A stretch of DNA of 64,000 bases from Pinus tabuliformis (GCA_031772625.1 CM062816.1:830962071-831026070), one strand, 5' to 3'. Shown: positions 45,585-59,089, counted from the stretch's first letter. The notes: a model not told the origin generated them from the sequence alone. Numbers and translations are program-made.

Positions 45585-46970
45585 TTAAATACAAAAGTAA
45601 CCTCGAGGATAATCAAGTGGATGCAAAAAAGGTGTATGAGTCAACACATGTTTCAGTGCATCAAAATCCTTTTGAGTAGTTTTATCCCAAACGAAAGATA
45701 TGCCCTTTTTCAAAAAAAAAGTGAAATATTTAGTTAGCTCTATGTAATTATGAATGAATCGATGTAAAAAGTTTGCTTTCCCTTGCAAACTTTGGAGTTG
45801 GCGTAAATTGGAAGGAGGAGGAAAATTCAGTATAGCCGCCTTAAGGGGGTCGACCCAAATGCCTTCTTTAGATACAACAAATCCCAGTAAATGAACAAAT
45901 TTTACACAAAAAACACATTTGTGTGGATTTAAGGGTTTATTATACTGCCGACATTAGAGACAAATCACTCGTATATGCATAGGGTGATCTTCACACTTAA
46001 GTGAATGGGATGGTAGATTAGCTAATGATTGTACAATATGCTTAATGTCATGAAAAATGTAAGACATGGCCCGTTGAAAAGTGGGGCCAAAATTCTTTAG
46101 TCCAAATGGAATTTTTCAATAGGCGAAAATTCCCGAGGGAAAAATGAATTCGGTTTTATGCTGACCTGAATGGAGTATGTTAATTTGATTGTATCCAGAA
46201 AATTCGTCCATAAAATAAAAGATTTCATTACTGACACAGTCATCAATTATTTGATCGATGTAAGGAGTAGGATAGTTGTCTTTAGGACAATATTTGTTAA
46301 TATCTCTATAATTGACACATACTCTTATTTTCCCTTGCTTCTTGTTAATAGGAATGATGTTGGAAACCTAATCAGTCAAGGGAACACGATAGATAAATCC
46401 CACTTTGAGAAGCTTTTCAACTTTAGCTTTAATAGCGGCAACATTTCTAGGACGCACTAGAATTAATCGTTGTCTAAAATGTTTCGCATATGGGTAGGTC
46501 TTGATTTCATGAACTACAATACTTAGGTCAATTCCTTGCATTTCCTCATAAGACCAGGAAAAAATGTCGCAAAATTCTTGGAATAGGGCCTTATAAGTCT
46601 GAATTTCATCAAGTGAACATGATGCACCTACATGAACGTTCTCTATAATTCTAGATTTCACCGAGATATTGAGTGGAATTATTGTAGATATATTCCCTAA
46701 ATTCCTTTCAAATTTAGATTCAAAAATCAATATAGGGAATTCAAGGTCATCTACAATCTCTGGTGAAAACATGGTAGAAAATTTATCCTCAATCATTTCA
46801 AAGTTGGGAAGAATATAAGAACGATGATGATAATTGTCCCAAGGCATTTCATCTAAAGTCACAACTTCCATTATACTCTCGTCTATTGGAAACATGTTAT
46901 CGAAGGGGTTATGAAATGATATGGATTCCAAACAGGATGACTGAGAATATTCGCCATTGATCGCATTCAC
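45585..46970 (-). pseudogene. Tat reverse transcriptase with lost catalytic motif
   Basis: After the linker MPWDNYHHRSYILPNFE come IFSWSYEEMQGID, IKAKVEKLLKVGFIYRVPLT, KIRVCVNYRDINKYCPKDNY, FSGYNQINI-like, KIPFGLKNFGPTFQRAMSYI and LGFVVSKEGIWVDPLKAAIL, then GKANFLHRFIHNYIELTKYF. Where YLDDL is expected between HDIKHIVQ and PSHSLKCEDHP the frame reads SLANL, so both catalytic Asp are gone. Confidence 0.85.
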
Positions 46971-47289
46971 TCAATCATTTTTAGTAGGTAGTGGTTTGAA
47001 AATGATTGAACAACCTTATAAACTAGTTCCAATGGGCTTATAGGCATTCAATCTATGTCTCCACTTATGTATATGATTTGAGATATAAGTGGAATCAGAT
47101 TTTTTTTAATGAAGTAAAAAGTTTAGTACCAATGTCATATCGAATGGGTCACTGAAAATGTGTTAAAAATTTCATTGCCAAGGAATTGAAATTGTGTAAA
47201 GATGCATGTGGTAACTCAATGTACCATTTTGTTGTTGAACCTATTAAATTTTGTTGAAAAAGACATAATATGATGGAATCATCATTTAA

Positions 47290-48375
47290 TTAATTTGAAG
47301 AACACCATAGGTGATATGTCATGACATGATTTGACGAATCCTCTCCATACATACCATCAAATTTTGGTATGTCACTTGGTAAGTTAGTAGGAATCTCCAG
47401 CCAAAAAGGATAATAATAAATGGGATCGTTCGTGAGACAGGATAAATCTGGTAAGTCTAATATCGCAATGAAAGGTAATTGTTGGTTAAAGCCTTGCTGA
47501 GGATATTGATACCCTTGAGGATTAAGTCCAACCCCTAGAGAAGGATATCTTGGAATAGCTTGAGCAATTGGAATTTGCATTCCCCTAGGATAACCAGGGT
47601 AAGTCATACTAGGTTGTGGTTGAACTGAAAATATTTGAAATTTATGACCACGATATGGTTGAATTTGAAAAGGTTGACCTTGATATGATTAACCCTATAC
47701 TATTTGACCCATGTAAATATAGCCTTGAAAAGGTTGACCTTGATACACAATGTTTGAACTATTCCTACACTAGGTTGACCAATAGGTATTTGTGTGTAGA
47801 TTGGATAGTTGGACCTGTAAAAGATGGAGTTATATTCTGACGATTTTGATAATCGGATGCTTGAGGCATGGTATGTGCAGGTTGTTGAACCGATATGTGA
47901 GGTGTAGCTTGTATAGTCATTTGTGGCATAGATTGGACAGGTGTTTGAGGTGTACTCTGGATAGGTTGTTGAAAAAACGTTTGAGGAATACTCTGGATAG
48001 GTTGCTAAACAAAAGTTTGAGGAATATTCTGGACAGACTGCTGGAAAGATACTTGTGGGGTACCCTGGACGGGTTTCTAAATAGGTGTCTGAGGTGTATA
48101 TTGTCCAATAGCTTGGAAAGCTTGATAAGCAGGCACTTGTGGAGCAGTTTGAACAAGTTGTTGAACATAAACAGGGTTCCAAATAGTACACCCCATTCCT
48201 ATAAAATGAACACCAATCAAAGGTTGAGATATAACAGGTTGACTTGGACAGACTTGAGGTATCTAACCAAGATTTGCATAAGTTCCGGCAAGAGGTTGTC
48301 CTACAAATGGAGGATACATTCCACTAGGAGGTTGCCCTCCAGGCGGAATATAAGATGGTTTACCCCTTGCTAGAT
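47290..48375 (-). pseudogene. gag: Tat gag, C-terminal side
   Basis: 47607-47290 contains ILDLPDLSCLTNDPIYYYPF then WLEIPTNLPSDIPKFDG and SNHVMTYHLWCSS, the same family as 8353-8126 in the small derivative. Upstream (48191-47610) is a degenerate Gln/Pro/Tyr-rich tandem stretch built on VFQQPIQSTPQ-like units. The 376-bp-LTR element is inserted at 48376. Confidence 0.72.
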
Positions 48376-51018
48376 TGTAATAGATATGACCTGCAAATAT
48401 ATGATAAAGAAAATATACCCAGAAATAACAAGAGATAAATAGATAAACTTCTCTTTATTAATATCAAGACCCTTAAGGTAGGGTAACACCATACAATCAC
48501 TCCTTAAGGAAGGAGACCAATCCACAAGCCATATGCTTGTCCATACAATATTCCTTCACATTCTCAATGGGGAGCCTTTAGCCTCTATATATGATTCATA
48601 CATACAATACCATGGGTCATTACAATGGTTCTCTCAATACCATATATCTAATACCATGGGCTTACCATATAAATATGACCCATCCCATTATTATATTATT
48701 CCCTTGGGTAACTCCCTCCGTACCTCAGACTATCCCCCTAGGTATAGTACATTCCACCCCCCTTAAACATGTTTCGTCCCCGAAACATAAGAAGAACAAA
48801 AATAATAAGATCTACTCAAAAGAGTAGTCCACTGGTACCATGCACATGCATCTAGCCATCCAAGAGAAAGGTGAACCCTCGATCTAGCTGGTGCCTCACT
48901 CGTTTGAGATGGAAGTCGACCCTGGCGACTCTTCTGTGTTGATGTGTTGTGGTTGGATCGTCACCCCTTTCTATCTGTCATGTCGGGGTTGTTGTCCTTG
49001 TGGCTAATTTGTTGCCATTGTGTTGGTTGTTTTCTTGTGGGGTGATGTGGGTGATGATATGCTGAATTTTTAACCAACGGCATATCTTTATTTAATTCAC
49101 CACCTAATGGAGCTTGATTGGTATCTGGTACATGTTGTGGCACCTGCTATTGTTGCTTATCTTCCAGTATTACTTCAACCATGGATTCCTCATCTGATGT
49201 ATCAGTACCTGTAACATTTTCTGCTTAAGCCTCCTTGGACTCTACCTGTTTTTCTAGTACCTGTTTTGATGTTTGTGTTTGGTTTTCGACCATCAAAGGC
49301 TCATCATCTAATGTGTCAGTGTCATTAGAGCTTTATGCTTCTCCTCCATAGTCTCTGCTTGGGTCTTAATGGAAATATCCTACATTGTAATTTTCTTCTT
49401 TTTATACCAGAGCTTCAGGAATTTCTTTTGCACATTAATATTGATAGTACCAGCAGATTCCATCCAAGGGTATCCCGAAACAACATCCACATTAGCCATA
49501 TATGAAACATAAAAATAAGAATGCAATATATACTTATCCATAGAAATCTTCAAATCTTTATAAACTTGCACCCGCTCATTATTAACCTGTGTGTGCTCCA
49601 TTTGTTTGGCTGGGACTTGCAATCTTTTAGCCAAATGAACATTAATAAAATTATACTTGCAACTAAGATTGATAGACACAATTATCTTCTCTTTCTGAAT
49701 ACATCCATGAACCTATAATGAGGAGATACCATCAGAAAATAACCCCTTACATGTCTCATTCTCTTGTTTTCTAGCATGAGACCATTTGTCTAAAAAGACT
49801 TTTTCAAACTCTTCATCTGAAAATATGTACAACTTCTTGTTGTCAAGTGATCTAAACCATTTGGCAGCCTCATCCTGCAAACCAAGCCATACTAATTTTT
49901 TCCAATTTTTCCCATATACGAACTTTTCACTACTTATGAAGCGTTCAATAGTAGGGCCATCATCTTTTCCCGAAAAAACATCTTGCTAGAAGCCACGAAG
50001 AGGGTTTTGAAAAAAGAAAAAAAAAATCACTTACTTGACAAAAAATTTAAAGTGGCTACAGTTCGGTCAATATTTCTCAGAATATTTATTATGACCTATT
50101 TTCGAACATGGAACGACCATTCTGCATCTTTCCATGTGTTAGAAGTCCCGACCTGGGCATTGGAATTTCTGATTTATGCTGCAATTGTCCCGTCGTCACA
50201 AACAATTCTGAAAAAAAGAGCTGATTTTAAATCAACAATATCTCCCTCATCCGAACTCCAATTCAGATGATTGTTTTTTTGAAATTGGGTAATTTTTCAA
50301 GAGGATCTCAGATCTATAATTAGTTTCTCAAAATTCCCCTCAAAAATGACAAAAATTAACTGGAGATCCATCGTCCACGAATTTTTATCAAAAAATTTCT
50401 GCAACACAACTGATTTTTAAATCAGCGATATCTCCCTCATGTGGACTCTGATTCGGCCGATTGTTTTTTTGAAATTGGGTATCTTTTCGAAAAGAATCCA
50501 AATATGTAATTTTTTTCTTCAAAATTTGCACCAGAAGTTATATATATGATCTGCAAACTCTCTGCCCCAAAAAATTCCTGCCAAAAAAATATATATATAT
50601 ATATATTCTCTGCTTTGCCCAAGAAAGTGCTCTGATACCACTTGTAATAGATCTGACCTGCAAATATATGATAAAGAAAATATACCCAGAAACAACAAGA
50701 GATAAATAGATAAATCTCTCTTTATTAATTTCAAGACCCTTAAGGTAGGGTAACGCCATACAATCACTCCTTAAGGAAGGAGAACAATCCACAAGCCATA
50801 TCTTGTCCATACAATATTCTTTCATATTCTTAATGGGGAGTCTCTAGTCTCTATATATGATTCATACATACAATTTCATGGGTCATTACCATGGTTCTCT
50901 CAATACAATATATCTAATACCATGGGCTTACCATATAACTATGACCCATCCCATTATTACATTATTCCCTTGGGTACCTCCCTCTGTACCCCATAATATC
51001 CCCCCTAGGTATACTACA
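48376..51018 (-). mobile_element. Small LTR element (376-bp LTRs) with protease-like remnant, nested in Tat gag
   Basis: LTRs 48376-48751 and 50643-51018 are both 376 bp with TG...CA ends. Flanks are TAGAT and TGGAT (one difference). The primer-binding site TGGTATCAGAGC (minus, 50629-50640) lies two bases from the 5' LTR, and the polypurine tract AAGGGGGGTGGAA precedes the 3' LTR. The 1.9-kb interior has no RT or integrase, only short broken frames. It is non-autonomous as it stands. Confidence 0.94.
49380..49920 (-). pseudogene. Gag/protease remnant in the small LTR element
   Basis: INLSCKYNFINVHLAKRLQV, VYKDLKISMDKYILHSYFYV and VDVVSGYPWMESAGTININV fit the gypsy protease fold after the active site (C-x-F-I and LGYPWM blocks). 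The DSG itself is not visible. A gag-like frame (FRSLDNKKLYIFSDEEF-like) lies just upstream on the minus strand near 49800-49860. Confidence 0.55.
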
Positions 51019-52110
51019 TGGATAGTAAATACTATTTGGAGTCGGTTGACAAGTACTTGTATTAATAGATAACATATTAATGTATTGGTCAGATTCCAAA
51101 GGTGTTTTAGGTATATGAGTGATGCTCTAAGCAATAATTCCTACATTAGTAGTAGATAAACTAGATGAGATTCTAGAAATCCAAGTAGAAACTTGAGGAG
51201 TGGCCCCTAAAAAAGTTCCAGCAAGTGATTGATACCCAGCGGGAACCAAAGGTCCACCATGTAGGAGATCCTATAAATATAGATCTCACATAAAGTTGGT
51301 TAAGTAGTGTAATAATCTGAAAAGACGAGGTCAAACTTACAGGAGGAGTTTTTGACATGATTTGCATAGGTGTAAAATCAAAAGGAGTGTGTAAACAAGG
51401 AATACATCAACCTAAAAATTTCAATGGGGTAAAATAGAAAGGATCTAATTGAAAAGGTTCAAAAGGAAGACTTTGAACAATTAATAGATCACCAATAGTA
51501 AGAGGAGGATATTCCGGTTCTTCCTCTTCTTCTTCAGTAGTATCTTCAATTCTTATAAGACCAGGAGGTAGACCAGTTTTAATTATAGTTCTTTGCGATG
51601 AAGTTGGTAAAGGAGTTGGAGCTATAGCAGCTGAAGGTGATCCAAGCTTAGAAATGTATGATTCGGGTTCTTCAATGTTTGGTTCAATAAAATCTGTCTC
51701 TGAAGTTCTGTTGATCTTAGATTCACCCTAAATAATCTCAGGTTCTAAAATTTCAGTAACTTCGGGTTCAAATTGAACTATGTATGAATCTATTCTATAT
51801 GGTTGAGTTACTTCAGATTCTATTGTCTCAATTTCTGCAACTCCAGATGTTTCAATTTGATCTAAGGTTCTAGATTCGACCGATTTCAATCTCTGTGCTT
51901 TGATTTTCTCCAATTGACCAGGTGTGTACTCAGGGGGTAAACACTTCATTCTATGTGAATGTCTTGTTAATTCTTCCACGATGAATTTTATTAAAGGTTT
52001 ATTCTAATTTTAATCAATCAAATAAATAACCAAAATCAAATAAAAGGGTAATTAGGTTAAAAAGGATTACTAAGCCATTGTGAACTGCGGAATATTATTT
52101 CCAGTACGTG
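51019..52110 (-). pseudogene. gag: Tat gag, N-terminal side
   Basis: 51979-51728 starts MEELTRHSHRMKCLPPEYTP, the counterpart of the gag start in the small derivative (MEESQSKPHRS at 9842). An acidic Glu/Ile/Pro-rich segment follows. The rest up to the nested element is Pro/Gly-rich and broken. Confidence 0.6.
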
Positions 52111-54229
52111 CAGGTAATCTCCTTGAATGTTGTGTTCGGTGTATCAAAAATGACAAAGTGGTTGAATCGTTTATCTATGCATGGTATGCGACCCAGATGG
52201 GGTCTTCCCATATACTCAAGGTACGTGGAAGCCCAGTCTATATTAGTGTTATCTAGTGTGTCATGTATGATAGGATGCATTCATATATACTTTTCATATG
52301 TGGAGCGCCATTCGATATACCCAAAGGTACATGAAGAACGGTCTGATATAATTACGCGTGTGGAATACTGACTACCCGCAGAATGTAACACAAACACTTA
52401 ACAACAACTCCTATGTTTATAGACACTGAAACACGTCTTCTAACCTAGAACCAACTAATGTTTGGTTGATTTAATGTTTGATTGATTTTATAGTTTCTCT
52501 TTTCATTAAAGTTTATTTAATAGATGTGGTGTAAATGATATCAGTTTTCAACTCCAATTCTAATGCAACAAATATGCAAAAAGGAATCTTTTGATTCGAT
52601 GAAATTCTATCTATAGTAAGGAGAAATTTTATTTCGATATTCAAACAAAATGCAAAACTTCTATTTTCACCATATTTCCTTTCACCAAATATAAAATTTT
52701 CACTTTCAAATTTGATCCAATGCAAATATTTCAATTTTCGAATTTTAATCCATCTAATAACACAACAATCATAAAAACTCCTTTTAACACAAAACAACCT
52801 GAACTCTAAAATGAAAAAGAGAAAACCAAGAAGTTCTAATATCAATCTTTCCAAATGAATGAAATGAACATGAAATCGCTAAAATCATAATCCTAAGTTA
52901 CTTCTTTGCTAAAAGGAATAATCACTATTCATTTCAATTTCACCAAAAGGAACCAACTCATGAATGAAAAACACTCAACTTGAAAAATACTAATTTTAAT
53001 CAATTCCAATGATTCTTTACAATCAGGTAAATAAAGTACTGAATCTGATTCTTTGAGAGAAAAAATACAGGCACAAACTATCTCAGCAATCACCAACCTT
53101 TCTTTTAATCAATCAACAATTAATCAGATCAAACCTTCACTGTAATTTGCAAATATGAATAATATTCCAAGAAGGCAATTCAAAACATTCAAACAAATTG
53201 AAGTAGACTTTTTAGAATGTAAACAAACCCAAGAAAATAGAATAATGAAAAAAATTCTGGACCCAGAAGTTAAAAACCCTATTATTTCAAAATTTCAAAT
53301 ACTTGCACACGTAATTAGTTAGGTTCAGTGTGCAATCACAGTGTTGCTAATGGAAAAGTGCGCAACTTGCGCACTATTGGTAAAAGAAAAGTGTGCAAAT
53401 CGAAAAAAACTAAGAAAAATTTAAACTCTCAAGTTTTTGAACATAATTAATCAAGGCAACAAAAGGTAATTAGAGGTATTAGGAAGCCATAATGAAGAAA
53501 AAATATTTCCCCTATATGGTCTCCAGGTGGTTATGGCAGACAAATCATTCTTGTGGACAAGAACGATCTCCCTAGATTCAAAGACAAATCTAGAAACAAA
53601 TGAACAAGTAATTGTAAACTTTCCTTAGTCTATAACTGAAATACAATATATAAAATGTGCAAGAACCTCTTACCTTTCTATGAAATGCTTGTAGCTATCC
53701 CTTGATGCTTTCAAAAGCCTCTTCTTGCTGCTTCAAGAGAATATTTGCATAGACAAAACCAAATGAGGAATAAAATCATAACATAGATAAAGATTGAAAC
53801 ACAATATATATGGAAATTGCAACATAGCATATATCATAACATGAATCAAATACTCAATTGCAAAATATGCAAAATATCAAGAAGTTTTGCAAAAAAAATC
53901 ATAACAAGTGCAAATAGAAAAGAAAAAACTGTTTGGATTAATGTTGAATAAAAAGGAGAGATTCAACCTTAGCCTTGATGTTGCAAACCTACTTCCAATA
54001 GTCTCCAGTCCTCCCTTAAATGACAAGCTTCCAGCCCAATTTTACAGCATAAGTTTACATTGCAAAAGTCTCCATTTACCCTCTGGTCTATTTTTAATTT
54101 ATAGGCCAATAAGATAAGGTTTTAGATCCTATTCTCAAGGGCTAAGGTCCATAAAGAGGGGATTAGGGTTCCAAAAAGAGAGTGAGTTTGATCCATGAAC
54201 AAAGGGATGAGGCCTAAGTAGGTATGGGC
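52111..54229 (-). other. Leader and LTR-adjacent region of the Tat element
   Basis: Non-coding. The gag-proximal 100 bp resemble 10090-10190 in the small derivative. I looked for the Arg-type primer-binding site and did not find a convincing one, so the inner LTR boundary is unknown. Confidence 0.45.
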
Positions 54230-54567
54230 TCGAGGCCTTTTAGTTGAGAAATATTCCCCCAACAAAGCTTCTAGATTTTTTTTATGTTTTTTTACCCACA
54301 TTAAGAGAAATACACACTTTTTGTGGAGAAAAGAGCACAAGATTATGCAGGCCACAACAGTCAAAACTGCGGTTGCATAGGTAATGGCAAGGAAAAATGC
54401 ACAAATTCTTGAAAATAGTTTTTTAATAAATTAATCCAGGATTCTTGTTGTCTTTTGGATTGTTTTTCTTTCAAAATTATAGTGGAATGCATTGGAACAC
54501 TTCATCAGATATTGAAAGATTCGGATTGGCGGTCATTTTTCTAATGGTGACAAAATGACATGTAACA
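54230..54567 (-). repeat. 5' LTR segment of the Tat element
   Basis: The minus-strand start TGTTACATGTCATTTTGTC is placed directly after LINE sequence. About 260 bp align with 33430-33721. It interrupts the LINE RNase H frame after NLNFDG. Confidence 0.65.
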
Positions 54568-57500
54568 CCTTCAACAACCCATCAAAATTTAGATTAATAA
54601 AACCTTTGGGAGGAGGTAAGGAATATACCTCTAAAGAGACATTTTGGGTCAATTGACCTATTAGTAAGTTCATTTTCTGGTTCAAATCCAATTTCTGTAG
54701 AATCATAACTTCCTCATCATTGACCTTCCAGTCTTTAGTATCCCAGGGAATGGCGAGGATGGTTTCTCTTATATTCTGGAGGATCAATTCCTTGCTTGTA
54801 TCTACTCTCCTCTTCTTATCTCTGAAAACCCTTGCATTCCTCTCATTCCACAAATTCCAAAGAAGAAAACCCTTGGTCAATATCCAAGATCGATTAATAA
54901 TGAGGTTCTTGAACTTAAAAATGTTCCATTGCACAATCAAATCCACCATATTATCCTTACTCCAAATAACCATACCAACTGAGAAACAATATGAGAGACC
55001 AATCTTCCTCTGCAAACAAACACGCAATAAATAAATGATCCATCGTTTCTTCTTCCCTATTACACAAAGATATGTGGATGGCCCTATGAAGCCCTTCTCT
55101 GAATGCAATCCCAAGTAAGAAACCTGCACCTCCCCAATAACCAAAGAAAGAAAGAAATTTTTGGCCAATGAATACCAAACCAATTTTTTTCCAAGTAAAA
55201 TCTCTCTCCAAAGTTGGGTGCTCCGTGAGATAAGTATAAAATTCCTTAACTGTGAACTTGCCACTAGGTTGTAAACCATAACGCAAGACATAAGTTTCCT
55301 CTGATATTATAATTTTCCAATCCAAGAGTTCCCATAGAAGGTTATCCTAGGGCAATTCCTAAGGTGGAAGTGACCAATATGTTATGTCTTTCCACTATTT
55401 CCAAATTGAATAAATTGATTCCATCTTCTAAAATTCTTTTACCCTCCAAGCTCCCAAACTAGATGTGAATGATTTTAGGGTACTGAAATACCCCTTGTTA
55501 TTTAAGCAAGACAATTGTATCTAGGCCGTTTCCCATAACAAAGCCACATTTCCTTTTTTAACTTCCCAAAAGGCATATTTTCTTAGAATCTTTCGATTTT
55601 CTTGCGCCCAAATCCATATACTAGAACCTACAATGGTAGAGTTAAATCGAAGTCTATCCTCTTGAGATACAAGAGGTGCATATTTCCTCATCCATATTTT
55701 TTTCCATAATTCATGACCTCCTAGCAGTCAACACCACCAAATTTTAGCACCAAAAGATGCACTTATCATTTATGGGTCACACAAGCTAATACCCCTTGCA
55801 AATTTATGCTTTATAACCTTTTACAAGCTATTAAAGACCATCATTTCTCTTTCTTCCACCCCCTCCAAAGACAATCTCACTACTATGAGATAAAACTATT
55901 CCAGACTACCCTCGGCCCAAACATAACGTACATCTAATAAACTGGCATAGGTTGGAGTACTGAAATTGTAAGAGTCAAACACCCTACAAAATTTAGGGCA
56001 CAAAAGGTCCAATTTTTTATCTTATTGGTTAATTTCGCTAATAAATATTTCCAAATAGAGATTCTCTTCAAATTTAGTACTAATGGAGCCGCCCAAATAT
56101 TTAGAAGGAAGAGTAGCTCTGTGATGATCCAACACACGAGCTAAGTGAATTTGAATAGACTCCTTGTAGTTAAAAAATGAAATATTTGTCTTGGCATAAT
56201 TGATAAGAGTACCTAAAGCCTCCATAAAAACCAATAGTAAGGAACGGATATCTTTTATCTCTTTCAGGTTGGTAAGGCCAAATAAACACACAACTTCTAT
56301 TAATTGTTAGTGTGTAACTAGAAAATCGACAACCAAATAATCACAATCTTTTTATTAATCCTTTTTCACAAGCACTATTAAAGGATCAACCAATCCCCTC
56401 TAAAGCCAAAATAAACAGGAAGGGAGATAATGGATCCCCTTGTCATAGCCCTCGAGATGATTTAAAGATACCAGATGGAGAACCATTAAAAAAAATTGAA
56501 TAGAAGGATGTAGGAATAAGAGATCTAATCTAGGAAAATCCAATGACAATAAAATCCAAAAGCATCTAGAATTTGCAACAAGGAATCCCAACTTATTATG
56601 TCATATGCCTTAGAAAGATCAAGTTTTATCAACATAACCGGTTTCTTTAGAGCCTTGAGTGAATTTAGAACCTCCTGAAATGTAAGAATTCCATCTGAAA
56701 TATGACGACCTTCTGCAAGTCCTAATTATTCAGAAGATATTATATCTTCAAGGAGTGGTTTTAAATGATTCACAGTGTATGTGTCTATAAATTTATAAAT
56801 CACATTACATAAAGAAATGGGTTTGAAGCCACTAGGATCCTCCAACTTACCTTATTTTGGAACTAAATAAATAAAAACTTCATTGATACCTATCCACATT
56901 GATTGATATCTCTTGGATTCCTCAACTAACTCATGTATATCCTGACTTAAAAAAGACCAATAGTCTTTGAAAAAATCTGAAGTAAACCCATCTGGCCTAG
57001 GCGCCTTATTATGAGGCATAGTCATAATTATGTCATCCACTTCTTGAAATGAAATCAACCTCATTAAAGCGAAATTTTTCTCCTTGCTAAAATGTTTGGG
57101 GATAAAAGATGTAACTTTGTTGATAATTGTCTGTCGATTATGGAAAGGTTTTGTGAGCACCTCCTTGTTGTAAGCGACCAATTATTATTCAATACCAAAT
57201 GTTACAATTTATTCTTACCATCTCTTCCAGTTAGAGAAAAAATGAAATTATTTTTTCTACGTTAAACCATTGATTTATGTAAGAAATTGGAATCTTCTCT
57301 CCCTCTCTTAACCATTGTACCCTGGACTTCTGACACCAAATAATTTCCTCTTGTAATCTTCTCTGCTCAAGCTTACATAACATTACCCCCTCTTTCTACA
57401 TTAACAAATATGACTGGCCCTCTATAATCATGTGTTGTTTAATATCATGCATTCGAGACTCTAGAATTTATTTCTCCTAAAAAATGATACCAAACCCCTT

Positions 57501-57890
57501 TTTATTCCATAATTTAATTTTTGATTTCAATTCCTTCAATTTTAATTGAAAGATGTGCATTTTAGTCTTACCTGGAACCTTGATTTCCTCCCTCCAACCC
57601 TTAGCCTTTGCCACAAAATGTGTCTCTTGCAACCAATTTTTTTTAAAGAGAAACGTTCATTTTTTTAGGGCCTCCTTCAGATCTAATTCCAAACGAACCG
57701 ACCAATGGTAAGAATCGAGACATTGAAATATCATAGATTATATGAATATATATTTTTCCATGACTGCTTTAGAAACTAAAAATTTGTCCAGTCAACTAGC
57801 CACCTAATTTTTACCACCATGCCTATCATTCCATGTGAACATACAATTAATGGTAGGCATGTCCACCAACTGCATATTCTCTAAAAAAAT
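54568..57890 (-). pseudogene. L1-type LINE ORF2, interrupted at both ends
   Basis: Endonuclease end: ENMQLVDMPTINCMFTWNDR followed by a LDKFLVSKAV block near 57800. RT: FQEVDDIIMTMPHNKAPRPD then GFTSDFFKDYW; QFADD-region neighbour MEALGTLINYAKTNISFFNY; and ATLPSKYLGG. The zf-RVT region has PSGKFTVKEFYTYL and HISLCNREEETMDHLFIACL. RNase H start: LPPPKGFINLNFDG. Many frameshifts and stops, for example the ASRGLRQGDPLSP block near 56450 is scrambled. Plant L1 ORF2 normally continues through RNase H to a poly(A); here the Tat LTR begins at 54567. On the other side an LTR begins at 57891. Confidence 0.82.
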
Positions 57891-59089
57891 TGTTGGCATT
57901 ATGGCTAATGTGTTATTCTTGATTAAAACTTGCTTGAAAAAGATGTACTTGATGTCAAAATAGTGATAATATGATGATTGTGGAACTAATGTAGATATCA
58001 GGAATATTGGTACAGATGGTACAAAAGATATGGACAGAGAAATGGTAGTTCAGGTATAGATGGATGACAAATGTGAAGTTTGAAAAGCATACATGGTTCC
58101 TATGAAGAAGGGTCATGTACATACGCAGGTGTTGTGAGTAAAAGACGCATACATAATCCAAACCATGGAAATCTAGATACCAGGGGTCATTACCATAGTA
58201 ATTTCCCATAGTAATTGAGGCAACAATGTTTATTTGATCTCGTCAACAAATACTAACGACATTACCAAAGGATTTACCTGAGGTATTGGCTAAGGCAAAA
58301 GCTATATAAGGAGGTGGAGATCAAGGTGTTGTGTGTGCAAATAAAATGGTTTGTTCATGTGTGATCTAATCTGGAATAGGTGTGCACCAAGAAGCAAGGA
58401 GAAGACTCAGATTTGAAAGATATGTTGATATATATGCTTGATTGATTTGCTTGTTGCAAATGTTTAAGTAGCTAACAATGATAGATCTGTGGTTATAGTG
58501 ATGTGATTTGAATGAGTTTTCAAAAGTATATAGTTTTGACAGTGAAGGTTGCAGAATGTGAAGTTATGTTTGCAGTGAAAGGTATGTTTCAGTAATTTGA
58601 GATCTGTACGTAGGTTTGCTTCTGAGTAGTCACATACATATGTGGATCTATTTCTGGTTAGTCATGTATATATTCTGATATATGTTTTTCAGTATATTGA
58701 ACCCTGTATGCGAGCGTTGCACATGATAAGCTCTTATATATATAGGCCTACTTAATAACAATCACGTATATATTCTGAGTTATATTTGATCAGGGTTTGC
58801 AGTGTTTCTTGATGGTGAAAATTGATGAGTTCTGTTGTATTTGCTATGTTCTAGCAATGATGTCTTGATCTGGATGGTTTATATATATGGTGGATTAGTT
58901 ATTCATTGATTTAATTTGGTTGCAGTGGTTGATTCAGTATTAGGTAACTTGATGTTTCGGTGCTTTAGTGATTTAGTTATTGAATAATGCTTCAATGATT
59001 CAATGGGAATTCAATGGTGATTATGTGATTGTATTCAGATTCTGTGATTCAATATTCAGATTGGTGTATTGGTTTGGGCTTATTTTTTA
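57891..59089 (+). repeat. LTR-like sequence starting TGTTGGCATTATGGC
   Basis: It begins abruptly inside the LINE endonuclease with TGTTGGCATTATGGC, a common plant LTR start, and has TATATAAGG at about 58303 in a promoter-like position. The far end is hidden by copia element 2, inserted at 59090. No coding sequence seen. Identity is inference. Confidence 0.5.

Larger units (their letters stand above)
33405..54567 (-). mobile_element. Tat/Ogre-like Ty3/gypsy element with dual RNase H and antisense extra gene; two nested insertions
   Basis: Minus-strand order: 5' LTR fragment ending at 54567, leader, gag (52000-47290), RT (46970-45585), RNase H, integrase, a second RNase H (to 43421), an antisense gene on the plus strand (43260 back to 36040), the 3' untranslated region, polypurine tract TTTAGGGGGCAA and an LTR (33721 leftward). 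An LTR-like segment of about 300 bp is shared by 33420-33721 and 54230-54567, including AACACTTCATCRGATA and TTTTTCTAATGGTGA. Two later elements are nested in it (36390-42385 and 48376-51018). Left edge, exact LTR lengths and target duplication are not resolved, so the two LTR segments could in principle belong to different copies. Confidence 0.78.

Noticed and set aside
53500..53545. Possible primer-binding site of the larger Tat element
   Set aside because: CTCCAGGTGGTTATGG only loosely resembles the complement of the Arg-type site at 11507-11524; too many mismatches.
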